Assembly (NCBI GenBank): GCA_024641425.1
Contig: JAHEDC010000002.1
Coordinates: 1-44,260 of the forward strand
DNA length: 44,260 nt
Direction: 5' to 3'
Source: Verrucomicrobiales bacterium
GTDB taxonomy: Bacteria; Verrucomicrobiota; Verrucomicrobiia; Verrucomicrobiales; DEV007
Each line of letters starts with the position of its first letter. Position 1 is the stretch's first letter. Of this stretch, positions 34,877 through 43,524 are shown piece after piece. The position numbers and the translations under genes were made by a program. A model generated the notes under the pieces. The model worked only from the letters and a program-made list of their open reading frames with translations. It was not told the DNA's origin and searched no databases.

Positions 34877-35142
34877 GTAAGCGTCCCAAAATTCTCCCCC
34901 TTGACTCGGGCGGCCTCGGCTTCCCGTCCCTGCTCTCGGCGGCGATCCTCGATGGGGTAAGCGCGGCAGCCTGTTTGGGCGTCGCGTTGACCGGCAGCCG
35001 TTTGATCGCCTCGGTGAGGGAACTCGGGGGATCGAGGCCCTGCCGCTTGCAGTTCCCGATCAGGGTGTGGAGCAGCGCGTTGTTCGCCCCGGCTTCGGCG
35101 CTCCCGAAGAACAGACTGTTCTTCATTCCGAGCTTGGGGGCC
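34877..35142 (-). mobile_element. Remnant of the C-terminal end of an IS66-like element
   Basis: On the minus strand, coding similarity to the IS66 transposase C-terminus runs from about 35140 to 34915: MKNSLFFGSAEAGANNALL, then NCKRQGLDP and AAALTPSRIAAE. The plus strand has GTAAGCGTCCC starting at 34877, which fits an IS66-family terminal inverted repeat (5'-GTAAGCG). The rest of the element and its other end are missing; similarity stops where the RAYT-like sequence begins. An open frame on this strand runs across unrelated flanking DNA. The family call is from memory of the motif, not a search. Confidence 0.55.
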
Positions 35143-35511
35143 GGATCGCGTTTCTCCCACGTCGTTTCCCGGGTTGCGGGGCGGGCAATCCTTTTTGGAG
35201 ACGCCGAGCGGGAGGTATTCAAGGAAAGTTTTGTCAAGTAGTTGCATTTCAGTGGGTTGCATGCAATCGTCTGGTGCTTCATGGGAAACCACTTCCACGT
35301 GTTGCTGGGTGTTCCGGCCACTGTTTTCGCCCAGAAAAGCCCTTTGGTTCGTGCCATTCAGGAGGAGCCCGTTGAAAGGAGGAGGAGATTGCTGGAGCGT
35401 GGCGTGAATCGGGAAGGGGCTCCTTCGCGTGCGTTCTGTCCCCGTGAGTTCGACGGTCTGCGCGATGGTGGCGACGGGCAGAGAGAATCGGCTGCAACAC
35501 GCTCTCGCTGA
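35143..35511 (+). pseudogene. Decayed RAYT/Y1-type (HUH) transposase with an in-frame stop
   Basis: In one frame the sequence reads SHVVSRVAGRAILFGDAE, then EVFKESFVK, a TAG at 35239-35241, and FMGNHFHVLLGVP. These match the N-terminal half of REP-associated tyrosine transposases, including the HUH motif (histidines at 35290 and 35296). A C-to-T change at 35239 (CAG to TAG) would account for the stop. After about 35490 the expected catalytic tyrosine region is not found in any frame. So it is both interrupted and 3'-truncated, and its 5' end abuts the IS66-like remnant. Confidence 0.6.
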
Positions 35512-35618
35512 CCGTGCCGGCGCGAGGTGGAGGAAACTTCCTGTTTTCGCGGTCATCCGGCCCCGTGATCAGGCGTCCCCTTTTCCTCGCGTGTGCTTCG
35601 AAGAAAGCCGAGTCCGCC

Positions 35619-35672
35619 GTCATCGATGGAGAGGATCTCGACGTCCCGGCCTTTCTCCGGAAAGAGGACAAG
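35619..35672 (+). pseudogene. Second, diverged copy of the FtsZ C-terminal peptide coding sequence (relic)
   Basis: Codons here read VIDGEDLDVPAFLRK, nearly identical to the intact FtsZ end encoded at 34683-34727 (IIDGEDLDVPAFLRK). The DNA differs at seven positions over 15 codons: six are silent third-base changes and one gives I to V. Beyond this the frame diverges from FtsZ, and no GTPase core precedes it. The pattern shows this stretch was under protein-level selection, so it is a leftover of a second ftsZ or of a former ftsZ end, not a fresh duplication. No other gene is recognisable in 35673-35911. Confidence 0.65.
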
Positions 35673-35911
35673 GGCCACCGCGGCCGTTGGCAGGACGCGG
35701 GTCGCCCCGCAGCGCACCGGCGAAGCCGTGTCGCCCGTCAATCCAAGGCCGCGTTTTCCGTTCCGCCGCACCCTCCGGTTCGACATCGAGTGATCCCTCC
35801 TCCCCGTCCCATTCCGAGCCCTCTCCACTTTTGGAAAATCTAGGGTTGCCACCGCGCATGGCTTCCGCCTAAATGTCACACATACGAAACCCCTGCTCTC
35901 TCCATTCATCC

Positions 35912-37201
35912 ATGTCCAGTTCTCCGACTCGTCCCGCCGCGCTGAAGCCTCGCCTCTGCGTCATGATGTTCATCCAGTTCTTCATATGGGGAGTTTGGTA
36001 TGTGCCGATGTGGAATTTCCTTGGTGGCATCGGGGCAACCGACGCGCAGGTTGGCTCTGCCTATGCCGCCACGGGGATCGCCGCGATCATCTCCCCGTTC
36101 CTCGTCGGCATGATAGCCGACCGCTTCTTTCCGACCCAGATCGTCTTCGGGGTGCTTCACCTGCTTGGGGCGATGTTCCTCTATCTTACTTCGAGGGCAC
36201 AGAATTTCGATGATTTCTACCCGATGCTCCTATTGCATCTTGTCTGTTACATGCCGACTCTCGCTCTCGCCAATACCGTGCTCTTCCGGAATTCGGCTTC
36301 ACCCGAGCGCGACGCCCCTCCCATACGAACCTTGGGGACCATTGGATGGATTGCCTCGGGGGTTTTGGTTGGCGGTGGCTTCCTTGTCGCGGGAGATTTT
36401 ACCTGGCAACTTCCCAAATTTCTCGGCGGGCCTGACGCTCCGGCGGCCGCCGTCACGCTTGGCAGTACGGTGTGGCCCTATTACTTCGGTTGCGGGGCTT
36501 CCGTGCTTCTAGGTCTCTATGCTTTTTCGTTGCCCCACACGCCGCCGCAACTCAAAGGGAAGACCGTTTCGGTGGGGGACATTCTCGGGCTTAAGGCTGT
36601 TCGCCTCATGAAGGACCCTTCTTTCGCGGTCTTCATCATCTGTTCTTTGCTCATCTGCATTCCTCTTTCTTTCTATTTTCAGAGCACCAATGGCTTTCTC
36701 GGCCAGATGGGAGTGCAAAATACCGAAGGCGTCATGACGCTCGGACAAGTCTCGGAAATCTTCTTCCTGCTCCTTGTTCCCGTCTTTTTCAGGAAGCTTG
36801 GAGTGAAATGGATGCTCGCGATCGGGATGCTCTTCTGGGTCCTTCGCTACGTGCTTTTCGCCAACGCTACCCCGGAGACCCATTCACTGCTTTATCTGGG
36901 CGTTCTCTTTCACGGGATCTGTTATGACTTCTTCTTTTTCACCGGGCAACTCTATGTGGACAAGCGTGCTCCCGAGGACGTGCGTTCCGCCGCCCAGGGG
37001 TTCATCGCCTTTGTCACGCTGGGCATCGGAATGTTCCTCGGTGGGAAACTCAATGGCTGGTGGAATGGCCGCCAGACGGTTGACGGCGTGAAAGACTGGG
37101 CCGCCATCTGGTGGTTTCCCGCCATCATGTCCGGCCTTGTTCTTGCGGTCTTCCTGGTTCTTTTCAAAGACAAGTCGCGCTCACCGCGTTCCGAAAACTG
37201 A
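35912..37201 (+). CDS. Nucleoside:H+ symporter-like MFS transporter
   Basis: The 429-residue, about 12-span inner-membrane protein opens with MMFIQFFIWGVWYVPMWNFL and includes GMIADRFFPTQ, RTLGTIGWIASG, and later FHGICYDFFFFTGQLYVDK and APEDVRSAAQG. These are typical of the NupG/XapB-type nucleoside symporter family. In PVC and Bacteroidetes genomes many such members sit beside sugar oxidoreductases and may carry other substrates, so nucleoside transport is not certain. I chose the ATG at 35912; an upstream in-frame ATG at 35873 adds 13 residues in a non-conserved stretch. The Gfo/Idh/MocA gene starts 4 bp after its stop, so the two form an operon. Confidence 0.85.
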   Translation: MSSSPTRPAALKPRLCVMMFIQFFIWGVWYVPMWNFLGGIGATDAQVGSAYAATGIAAIISPFLVGMIADRFFPTQIVFGVLHLLGAMFLYLTSRAQNFDDFYPMLLLHLVCYMPTLALANTVLFRNSASPERDAPPIRTLGTIGWIASGVLVGGGFLVAGDFTWQLPKFLGGPDAPAAAVTLGSTVWPYYFGCGASVLLGLYAFSLPHTPPQLKGKTVSVGDILGLKAVRLMKDPSFAVFIICSLLICIPLSFYFQSTNGFLGQMGVQNTEGVMTLGQVSEIFFLLLVPVFFRKLGVKWMLAIGMLFWVLRYVLFANATPETHSLLYLGVLFHGICYDFFFFTGQLYVDKRAPEDVRSAAQGFIAFVTLGIGMFLGGKLNGWWNGRQTVDGVKDWAAIWWFPAIMSGLVLAVFLVLFKDKSRSPRSEN

Positions 37202-37205
37202 AATC

Positions 37206-38282
37206 GTGAAAGCTCCCCTTAAAGTCCTCACCGCCGGTTGCGGTCATATGGGCACCTCGCATTCGAGGGCCTACATGGCCATGGACGGCTTCGAACTGGT
37301 CGGTCTCGTGGCCCGCAACGCGAAAAGCCGCGACAAACTCTCGGCCGAATTCGGCGGAAAGATTCCTGGCTTCTCCGACTACGCAACCGCACTGAAGGAG
37401 ACGCGCCCCGATGCCGTTTCGATCAATACCTATCCGGATACGCACGCCGTTTACGCGAAAAGCGCTCTGGAGGCCGGGGCCCATGTCTTCCTGGAGAAGC
37501 CGATCGGTGTCACGGTTCCCGAAGCCCAGAGTGTGGTTGATGCGGCGATCGCGAACGGCCGGAAGCTTGTCGTTGGCTACATCCTCCGGCACCATCCCTC
37601 GTGGATCCGGTTCATCGAGATAGCGCAGACACTCGGCAAGCCACTCGTGATGCGGATGAACCTGAACCAACAGAGTTCCGGGGATAACTGGGGGACGCAC
37701 AAGAACCTCATGAACTCGATGTCTCCCATCGTCGACTGCGGCGTCCACTACGTCGATGTCATGTGCCAGATGACCCGGTCGAAGCCGGTGCGTGTCAGTG
37801 CGATCGGAGCAAGACTTACGGATGAACTCGTGCCGGGAATGTATAACTACGGCCAGCTCCAGGTAACATTCGACGATGGTTCCTGTGGTTGGTACGAGGC
37901 CGGGTGGGGACCGATGATGAGCGAGACCGCTTATTTCGTGAAGGATGTCATCGGACCGAAAGGCTGCGTGAGCATCGCCACCAACGAGCAGACCAAGGCT
38001 GCGGGCAGTGACGACGTCGATGCCCATTCCCGGACGGATTCGTTGCTCCTCCATCATGCCGAGCTTGGTGCCGACGGGAAGTTCGCGAAGCCCGACGAGC
38101 CGATCGATCTTACCGACGAACCGAACCACGATGAGTTATGTCGTCGGGAGCAGGAATATTTTCTCAAGGCGATCCGGGAGGACATCGACCTTACCGACCA
38201 TATGAACGATGCGGTGAACAGTCTCGCGATCGTCCTCGCTGCCGACGAGGCGTTCAAGTCCGGGCAGGTGGTCTACCTCTGA
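37206..38282 (+). CDS. Gfo/Idh/MocA-family NAD(P)-dependent oxidoreductase
   Basis: The 358-residue product begins at a GTG four bases after the transporter stop. The N-terminal Rossmann fold opens KVLTAGCGHMGTSHSRAY; the cofactor/catalytic motif is EKPIGVT (the family's EKP), followed by VVGYILRHHPSW. The C-terminal domain holds the acceptor-site pattern DCGVHYVDVM with the conserved histidine. The family oxidises or reduces sugars, inositols or sugar derivatives; the particular substrate is not readable. Coupling with the transporter suggests uptake and catabolism of one compound. It converges with the DUF58 gene across a 26-bp gap. Confidence 0.88.
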   Translation: MKAPLKVLTAGCGHMGTSHSRAYMAMDGFELVGLVARNAKSRDKLSAEFGGKIPGFSDYATALKETRPDAVSINTYPDTHAVYAKSALEAGAHVFLEKPIGVTVPEAQSVVDAAIANGRKLVVGYILRHHPSWIRFIEIAQTLGKPLVMRMNLNQQSSGDNWGTHKNLMNSMSPIVDCGVHYVDVMCQMTRSKPVRVSAIGARLTDELVPGMYNYGQLQVTFDDGSCGWYEAGWGPMMSETAYFVKDVIGPKGCVSIATNEQTKAAGSDDVDAHSRTDSLLLHHAELGADGKFAKPDEPIDLTDEPNHDELCRREQEYFLKAIREDIDLTDHMNDAVNSLAIVLAADEAFKSGQVVYL

Positions 38283-38308
38283 AGGAGACGCGCGACGAGG
38301 GCGAACCC

Positions 38309-39217
38309 TCACCTCCCGGCGAGATAGCCTGCAAGGACTTCCGTGACGGGAACGGAGGTGTTCACGGGAACGTAATCGGCGTTGAGATGTCCGCAGGCGG
38401 CTTCGATCTTACGGACGAAGGCGCGGATGTTCTCTAGATAGGAGGCGCGAAGGGCCGTCGGATCGATGCGCAGACGGTTGGCGGCGATTTCGAGGTCCCT
38501 GAAATCGCTGAACTTCGTGAAGGGAAAGGTAAATTCCTCCTCGGCCATGAGGTGGAAGACCACGAGTTCGTGCTTCCGGTAATGGAAGTGGTGGAGAGCT
38601 TCCGCGAGGGCATCGCCATCGTCGAAGAGATCGCTGATGATGAAAACGGTTCCGCGCGGCGGGATGCGCTCGGCGACGTCGTGGAGGACCTTCGCCGCCT
38701 CGGTATCGCGCCCGGGCGCCGTTTCGTGGAGTTCCTGGAGGATCTGGTGGAGCTGGCTTGGCTTCGCGGCCGCCCGAAGATACTTCCTAACCTCGGAGTC
38801 GAAAGTGACCAGTCCGGCGGCGTCCTGCTGGCGGATGAGAAGGAAGGCGAGGGCGGCGGCGAGATAGCGGGCGTATTCGAACTTACTGACCGGCGAACCC
38901 TCCACGCTCGTGGCGTGGGTGCCCCGGTACGCCATCGACCCTGACGCGTCCACGACGAGGGTTCCGCGGAGATTCGTTTCCTCGATGTATTGTTTGATGT
39001 AGTAGCGGTCGGCCTTGGCGTAGACTCGCCAGTCGAGATTTCGAAGATCGTCGCCGCGTGCGTATTGGCGGTGTTCGGCGAATTCCACGGAAAAACCCTT
39101 TTTGGGACTGGAATGCCGGCCATTGATCCCGCCGTCCATCTTCCCGTGCGCGAGGAATTCCTGCCGTGTGATGGTGGCGGTGATTTCGGGAGGGAGTAAG
39201 GTGAGATAGTCTGGCAC
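38309..39217 (-). CDS. DUF58 / von Willebrand A-like protein
   Basis: The 302-residue protein has the DUF58 core GFSVEFAEHRQYARGDDLRNLDWRVYA-type region (about 42-70: RGDDLRNLDW is diagnostic) followed by a vWA-like fold with a MIDAS-type DASGSM near residue 93. No membrane segment is seen. DUF58 proteins accompany MoxR ATPases, which are thought to act as chaperones for metal-dependent or envelope protein assembly. Here it lies 68 bp downstream of an FHA-MoxR gene on the same strand. The further vWA and membrane partners often found in such operons (BatA, BatB) are absent; the next gene is convergent. Confidence 0.88.
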   Translation of the reverse strand: MPDYLTLLPPEITATITRQEFLAHGKMDGGINGRHSSPKKGFSVEFAEHRQYARGDDLRNLDWRVYAKADRYYIKQYIEETNLRGTLVVDASGSMAYRGTHATSVEGSPVSKFEYARYLAAALAFLLIRQQDAAGLVTFDSEVRKYLRAAAKPSQLHQILQELHETAPGRDTEAAKVLHDVAERIPPRGTVFIISDLFDDGDALAEALHHFHYRKHELVVFHLMAEEEFTFPFTKFSDFRDLEIAANRLRIDPTALRASYLENIRAFVRKIEAACGHLNADYVPVNTSVPVTEVLAGYLAGR

Positions 39218-39285
39218 GGGCGGGTCCTTGGGCTTCAGGATGCGGTTTCCAGTGACGATTCAGGCGCAGAAAACCGAACAGTCTT

Positions 39286-40701
39286 TCAGACGTTCACGTC
39301 TACCCCCGGTTGATAGTATTCGAGCAGCATCCGGATGATCTCATCGCTCGTCACTCCTGCCGCCTCGGCGCTGAAGGTGGTGAGAATACGGTGCCGGAGA
39401 ACGGGAGGAGCCATGGCAATCACGTCGGCGGTCGTGCAATGGAAACGTCCGTGGAGAATGGCGCGGGCCTTCGCGGCCGTAACGAGGTTGATGCCAGCCC
39501 GGGGGCCGGCGCCCCATCCAACCATCTCGCGGACGAAGGGGGGCGCGTCGGGTTGCTTCGGGCGTGTGGCGCGGGCAAGGGTGGCGGCGTATTCAATGAC
39601 GTGGTCGGCGACCGGGACCCGACGGACGACCTGCTGCAACTTCAGGACCTCGTCGGCGCCAAGGGCAACCTCGACCTTCGCCTCATGGGCTCCGGTGACC
39701 TGGCGGATGATGCGGACTTCCTCCTGCGCGGTAGGATAGTCGACGATGATGTTGAACATGAAGCGGTCGAGTTGGGCCTCGGGGAGAGGATACGTTCCCT
39801 CCTGCTCGATCGGGTTCTGTGTCGCGAGGACGAAGAAGGGTTCGGGAAGGTGCCAGGTCTGGTCGCCGACCGTCACATGGTGTTCCTGCATTGCTTCCAG
39901 GAGGGCGGCCTGGGTTTTCGGAGGGGTGCGGTTGATTTCATCGGCGAGCACCATATTGGCGAAAATCGGACCCTTTACGAAGCGGAAGCGCCGGGCGCCG
40001 GTGGCGGGATCCTCCTCCAGGACCTCGGTGCCCGTGATGTCGGCGGGCATGAGGTCGGGGGTAAACTGAACGCGCTTGAAGCTGAGGTCGAGGACATGGC
40101 TGAGGGTGCTGACGAGAAGGGTTTTGGCAAGTCCCGGTACTCCCATGAGCAGGGCGTGGCCGCGGCAGAAGATGGCGATAAGCATTTGCTCGATGACCTC
40201 GTCTTGCCCGACGATGACCTGGGCGAGTTGCTCGCGCATTTGCGCGTATGCGCGGTTCAGCTCACCCACGAGCGCGGTGTCGCTCGCAGGAGTGGTGCCG
40301 CCTGGGGGGGGGGCGGATTTCGCATCCCCCACTTTCCCGGTCTCGGAGCGGGAGCTAACCGACTTGGGGGCCGTCGCCTCGATCACGGGAGGTCCTTCAG
40401 GTTCGTTCTCGCCGGCTTCCAACTCGAATACGAGCGCGCAGTTGCCGAGCTGGATGCTGTCTCCGGAGCTGAGACTTCCCGCGCGGGCGCTCTCGCCATT
40501 GAGCCGGGTGCCGTTGGAGCTTTCGAGATCGTAGACCCACCAGCGGCCGCTGTCGTTGCGGATCATGGCGTGGCGCCCCGAAACCTTCGTGTCGTCAAGC
40601 TGGAGGTCACAGGAATAGTCGCGGCCGAGGGTCAGGCCCTCGACAGGGACGTTATAGGCTTTGCCCTCGCGAGGGCCGGAGGTGAAAGTGATTCGCGGCA
40701 T
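39286..40701 (-). CDS. MoxR-family AAA+ ATPase with N-terminal FHA domain
   Basis: The 471-residue product joins two modules. Residues ~1-95 are an FHA phosphothreonine-binding domain: [11 protein letters not shown] (G26, R27), SGRH (41-44) and SSNGT (61-65) are the peptide-contact residues. A Pro/Gly/Ser-rich linker (about 97-140) follows. Residues ~150-471 are MoxR AAA+: Walker A GVPGLAKT (187-194), Walker B VLADE (251-255), EAMQEHHVT, and sensor 1 in [19 protein letters not shown]. MoxR proteins usually lack FHA, so this one may respond to a Ser/Thr kinase; the kinase at 9502-13860 is a candidate only by presence. The linker is encoded by a run of ten G on the plus strand (40304-40313). 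Confidence 0.92.
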   Translation of the reverse strand: MPRITFTSGPREGKAYNVPVEGLTLGRDYSCDLQLDDTKVSGRHAMIRNDSGRWWVYDLESSNGTRLNGESARAGSLSSGDSIQLGNCALVFELEAGENEPEGPPVIEATAPKSVSSRSETGKVGDAKSAPPPGGTTPASDTALVGELNRAYAQMREQLAQVIVGQDEVIEQMLIAIFCRGHALLMGVPGLAKTLLVSTLSHVLDLSFKRVQFTPDLMPADITGTEVLEEDPATGARRFRFVKGPIFANMVLADEINRTPPKTQAALLEAMQEHHVTVGDQTWHLPEPFFVLATQNPIEQEGTYPLPEAQLDRFMFNIIVDYPTAQEEVRIIRQVTGAHEAKVEVALGADEVLKLQQVVRRVPVADHVIEYAATLARATRPKQPDAPPFVREMVGWGAGPRAGINLVTAAKARAILHGRFHCTTADVIAMAPPVLRHRILTTFSAEAAGVTSDEIIRMLLEYYQPGVDVNV

Positions 40702-40778
40702 GGATGCTGAGGTCGGAATGCGGGAAAGTCCGGGACGCGGGCTTGCGCGGAGCTTTCGGTGGGAGGATGATAGAAGGG

Positions 40779-42137
40779 ATGTCGCCGTCTGTTAAGCTGA
40801 AAAACGCGTGTCTTTTACGGGCCGGTACCTGCGTGCTCGTGTCCGCCCTTTCGAGCGGCCTTTCGGTGATGGCCCAGAATCCGAAGCCGAAGCCCCCGCC
40901 GCCCGGGCTTTCCGACAAAAGCCTCCGTCCTTACAGGATCGGTGTCTTCGCGGGAAAGGCCGATCCGGCCAGTAAGCCCGGCGCCGCGGACGAAACGGGT
41001 GCCCTGGTTGCCGGTGGGCCGCGGTACGCGCAGCATTTCGCACGGAGTGGGACAGGTTACCTGACCGCGCAGGTGACGTTTGAGAACGGTCGCTTCGGGG
41101 AGAACGAGTTCACCTACGAGGTCATGGTCGGGCTTTACACATACGACAACCGGCCGATCAGTGCGAACAGGAAGATGATGATCGTCGCCGCCGATTGGAA
41201 ATACGCGTGGACGAGCCAGAGCTATGGTTGGGACGAGCCGGGAAAGTGGTCGGTGGGGACGTATCGGATCAAGGCGTGGGTCAATGGCGAACTGGCGGGT
41301 GAGACCGCGTTTTATGTCTTCGATGACAAGGCCGATCCCGAGGTTCTGAAGGGGGAGGCGGAGATCGATATCGACAAGCTGGAACTGTTCGAGGGAGGCG
41401 AGTTCTTCCGTCCCGGCCTGACCAAGACGGCGGCGACGAGCTTTTCCCGCCGGACGACGCGCCGCATTTACTGGGTCGCGCGGGCGAAGAACCGGCTCCA
41501 CGAGGTACGGGCCCAGCAACCGAATGTGATCGGTTATTTCTACCGTCCCGATGGAACCCTGATGGGGGAGACCCCGAACCGTTTCCTCATCGCTCCCGAA
41601 GTGAGGGATATCGTGCTTGTCGAGGGGATCGGTTGGGCCACGCCCGGGAATTGGGACGCGGGCACCTACCGCTTCGAATTGGAACAGAACAACCGGCTCG
41701 TCGCCGAGCGAAAGTTCGAGGTGGTGGACCGGTTCCAGAAAGAGCAGATCGCGGCGAGGGTCGTGCATTACGGGATTGTCGACGGCGGTGTCTTCGCGGG
41801 CGATGTCACATTGCCCGAAGACGATCCGGGCCGGGTTTTTGAAAAGGTGTTCGAAGGGGGGGCGTTGAACCACGTGTGGGCCGAACTGGTTGTAGCGAAC
41901 AACCCGAACCACACGGAGGCCCACTCCCACAAGGCGCGCTGGGAATTCCTCGGGCCGAACGGGGTTCTCCTCGGTCAGGCCGAGACCGATTTCACCATCC
42001 TCCCCGAGTGGAAGACCGCCCGGCAGCGTGCCTCGACCGGATTCGATGACCCGAAGAAATGGGTCAAGGGGCATTACAAGGTGCGGGTGAGCCTTGACGG
42101 GCACTTGGAAAGGGTGCTGCGTTTTGAAGTCCGGTAA
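40779..42137 (+). CDS. Secreted protein of three related beta-sandwich-like domains, function unknown
   Basis: The 452-residue product has a probable signal peptide (VKLKN then [24 protein letters not shown]-type core within the first 33 residues, cleavage near MAQ). The mature part is three copies of a ~90-residue unit. Each ends with a W..GTYR or W..GHYK strand, then a strand with [28 protein letters not shown] or [13 protein letters not shown]. Each also has a mid-domain F.AP/ILP/VAA strand before GW or GF. I do not recognise the family. Start choice: ATG 40779 has GGGAGG 12 bp upstream; ATG 40767 in the same frame is also possible. It is divergent from the FHA-MoxR gene. Confidence 0.75.
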   Translation: MSPSVKLKNACLLRAGTCVLVSALSSGLSVMAQNPKPKPPPPGLSDKSLRPYRIGVFAGKADPASKPGAADETGALVAGGPRYAQHFARSGTGYLTAQVTFENGRFGENEFTYEVMVGLYTYDNRPISANRKMMIVAADWKYAWTSQSYGWDEPGKWSVGTYRIKAWVNGELAGETAFYVFDDKADPEVLKGEAEIDIDKLELFEGGEFFRPGLTKTAATSFSRRTTRRIYWVARAKNRLHEVRAQQPNVIGYFYRPDGTLMGETPNRFLIAPEVRDIVLVEGIGWATPGNWDAGTYRFELEQNNRLVAERKFEVVDRFQKEQIAARVVHYGIVDGGVFAGDVTLPEDDPGRVFEKVFEGGALNHVWAELVVANNPNHTEAHSHKARWEFLGPNGVLLGQAETDFTILPEWKTARQRASTGFDDPKKWVKGHYKVRVSLDGHLERVLRFEVR

Positions 42138-42209
42138 GTCGATTCCCCGAAATCCGATTCTCGCTGAATCATCGACTCCGACGGAATTCTCGCCTTAAAT
42201 CAGGTCTCC

Positions 42210-43346
42210 ATGAAACTCCTTAAGAAACTTGCCTTTTTCGCCGCGGTTCCCGTCGGTCTCGTCCTCGTGGTCGAGCTCATCCTACGATTCGCGTTTCCGG
42301 TCGAGATGGAACCGACAACCCGTGTCATCCTTCGGAACGATGTTCCGGAATTCGCCGACACCGAGGTAACCTATCAGATTTCTCCGGAAGGTCTGCGGGG
42401 TTACCAGTGGTCGAAGACGCCGGGTGAAGGCACCCTTCGAATCCTCGTCGTGGGCGTGAATTCGACCTCCCACATGCTCCAGAACGTCGAGAATACCTGG
42501 TGGGGGCAGTTGGCGAGGAGGGTTGAGGAAAAGACCGGAAAACGCGTCGAGGCCGCGGCTCTGGCGACCCTTGCCGACCCCGGTATTCTCCCGGGAGTCG
42601 TTTGGGCGGAACGGGTATTGGCGGAAACCCGCGCCGATCTCCTCCTCGTTTGCTACGGGTTCGGGGATGTGATGAAACCGCCCTTCGACTACGAATTCGA
42701 CCCGGACCGGCTTTCCAAATTGAAGGTCGAGCCCGAGCGCGGCTTCAAATACAAACTGGCCGAGGTCTCGCAGATCTGCCGCCGCATACGGCGGGGCAGG
42801 GTGGCCTCGGCGCGGCGGACTCAGCTTGCGTCGTGGAGTCAGGAAAACCAGTATCTCGCGATGCTTCAGGCGGGGATAAGCCATTATCAGCAGCAGCCTG
42901 CCGTCTCGGGCGTGGTGAGGAGCAGTGACCCGCTTCAGGAATACCTGCTGGGTGTCCGGGGATTCATCGACCTCGCCAAACGCAAGGGCCTCGGACTTCT
43001 GGTGATCGGGGAGCCTTCCCTTCATCATGAATTCCTGGGAAGGGATAGCCTTGATGCCAGCGAACTGCGGCAGGACGGCCGGTTGAGGCTCATTACGACC
43101 GTGCGCCCCGGTCCGGAGCCCACCAGCGAGGGGAGGGCGGACTTCGCCTGGGTGCAGGGGGAGCTCGATCGCTATTACGGGAATGCGGCTCTCGTCTGCA
43201 AGGAGGCCGGAGTATCCTTCGTCTCGCTCAACGGGAAGATTCCGCGAAATCCCGAATATTTTCTGACCGAGGTACTTTTCACCGACAAGGGGGCACGCAA
43301 GGCGTCGGAAATTCTTCTTCCGGCCATCGAACCCTTGATCCCCTAG
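42210..43346 (+). CDS. Membrane-anchored SGNH-hydrolase-like protein with atypical active-site blocks
   Basis: The 378-residue product has an N-terminal span (about 6-28, FFAAVPVGLVLVVELILRFA) then an SGNH-like fold: ILVVGVNSTSHM (78-89) occupies the place of the GDS block, LLLVCYGFGDV (144-153) that of the G-x-N block, and FTDKGARKASEILLP near the end that of the D-x-x-H block. Of the usual Ser/Gly/Asn/His set, a serine is available in the first block, but the Asn and His positions look changed (D and K/R). It may therefore have a changed mechanism or be a non-catalytic acyl/glycan-binding relative. It follows the secreted three-domain gene by 72 bp on the same strand. Confidence 0.65.
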   Translation: MKLLKKLAFFAAVPVGLVLVVELILRFAFPVEMEPTTRVILRNDVPEFADTEVTYQISPEGLRGYQWSKTPGEGTLRILVVGVNSTSHMLQNVENTWWGQLARRVEEKTGKRVEAAALATLADPGILPGVVWAERVLAETRADLLLVCYGFGDVMKPPFDYEFDPDRLSKLKVEPERGFKYKLAEVSQICRRIRRGRVASARRTQLASWSQENQYLAMLQAGISHYQQQPAVSGVVRSSDPLQEYLLGVRGFIDLAKRKGLGLLVIGEPSLHHEFLGRDSLDASELRQDGRLRLITTVRPGPEPTSEGRADFAWVQGELDRYYGNAALVCKEAGVSFVSLNGKIPRNPEYFLTEVLFTDKGARKASEILLPAIEPLIP

Positions 43347-43354
43347 GTGCGCCG

Positions 43355-43383
43355 AGCCAAACGCTAACAGAAAATTGTTGGCT
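43355..43383 (+). terminator. Possible terminator hairpin before the ExbB/TolQ gene
   Basis: AGCCAA (43355-43360) pairs with TTGGCT (43378-43383), followed by AAAAGACTTTCATTTTC. The stem is short and the T-run broken, so termination after the SGNH-like gene is only suggested. Confidence 0.25.
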
Positions 43384-43524
43384 AAAAGACTTTCATTTTC
43401 ATCGCCCATGTGTTAAACAGGGCACGTCTTGCGCGCCGCGCTAGCCCCCATCCGTGAGTTCCCACCTCCCTTTTGGTGTCCGCTTACGGAATTCCAGTAG
43501 ACACTCCACCCATACTCATCCGTT

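Noticed and set aside
34684-35556. 290-codon minus-strand ORF after ftsZ
   Set aside because: It is a chance open frame through mobile-element remnants; the IS66-like similarity is in a different minus-strand frame.
39310-40710. 466-codon plus-strand ORF
   Set aside because: Antisense to the FHA-MoxR gene; Gly/Glu/Asp-rich shadow without motifs.
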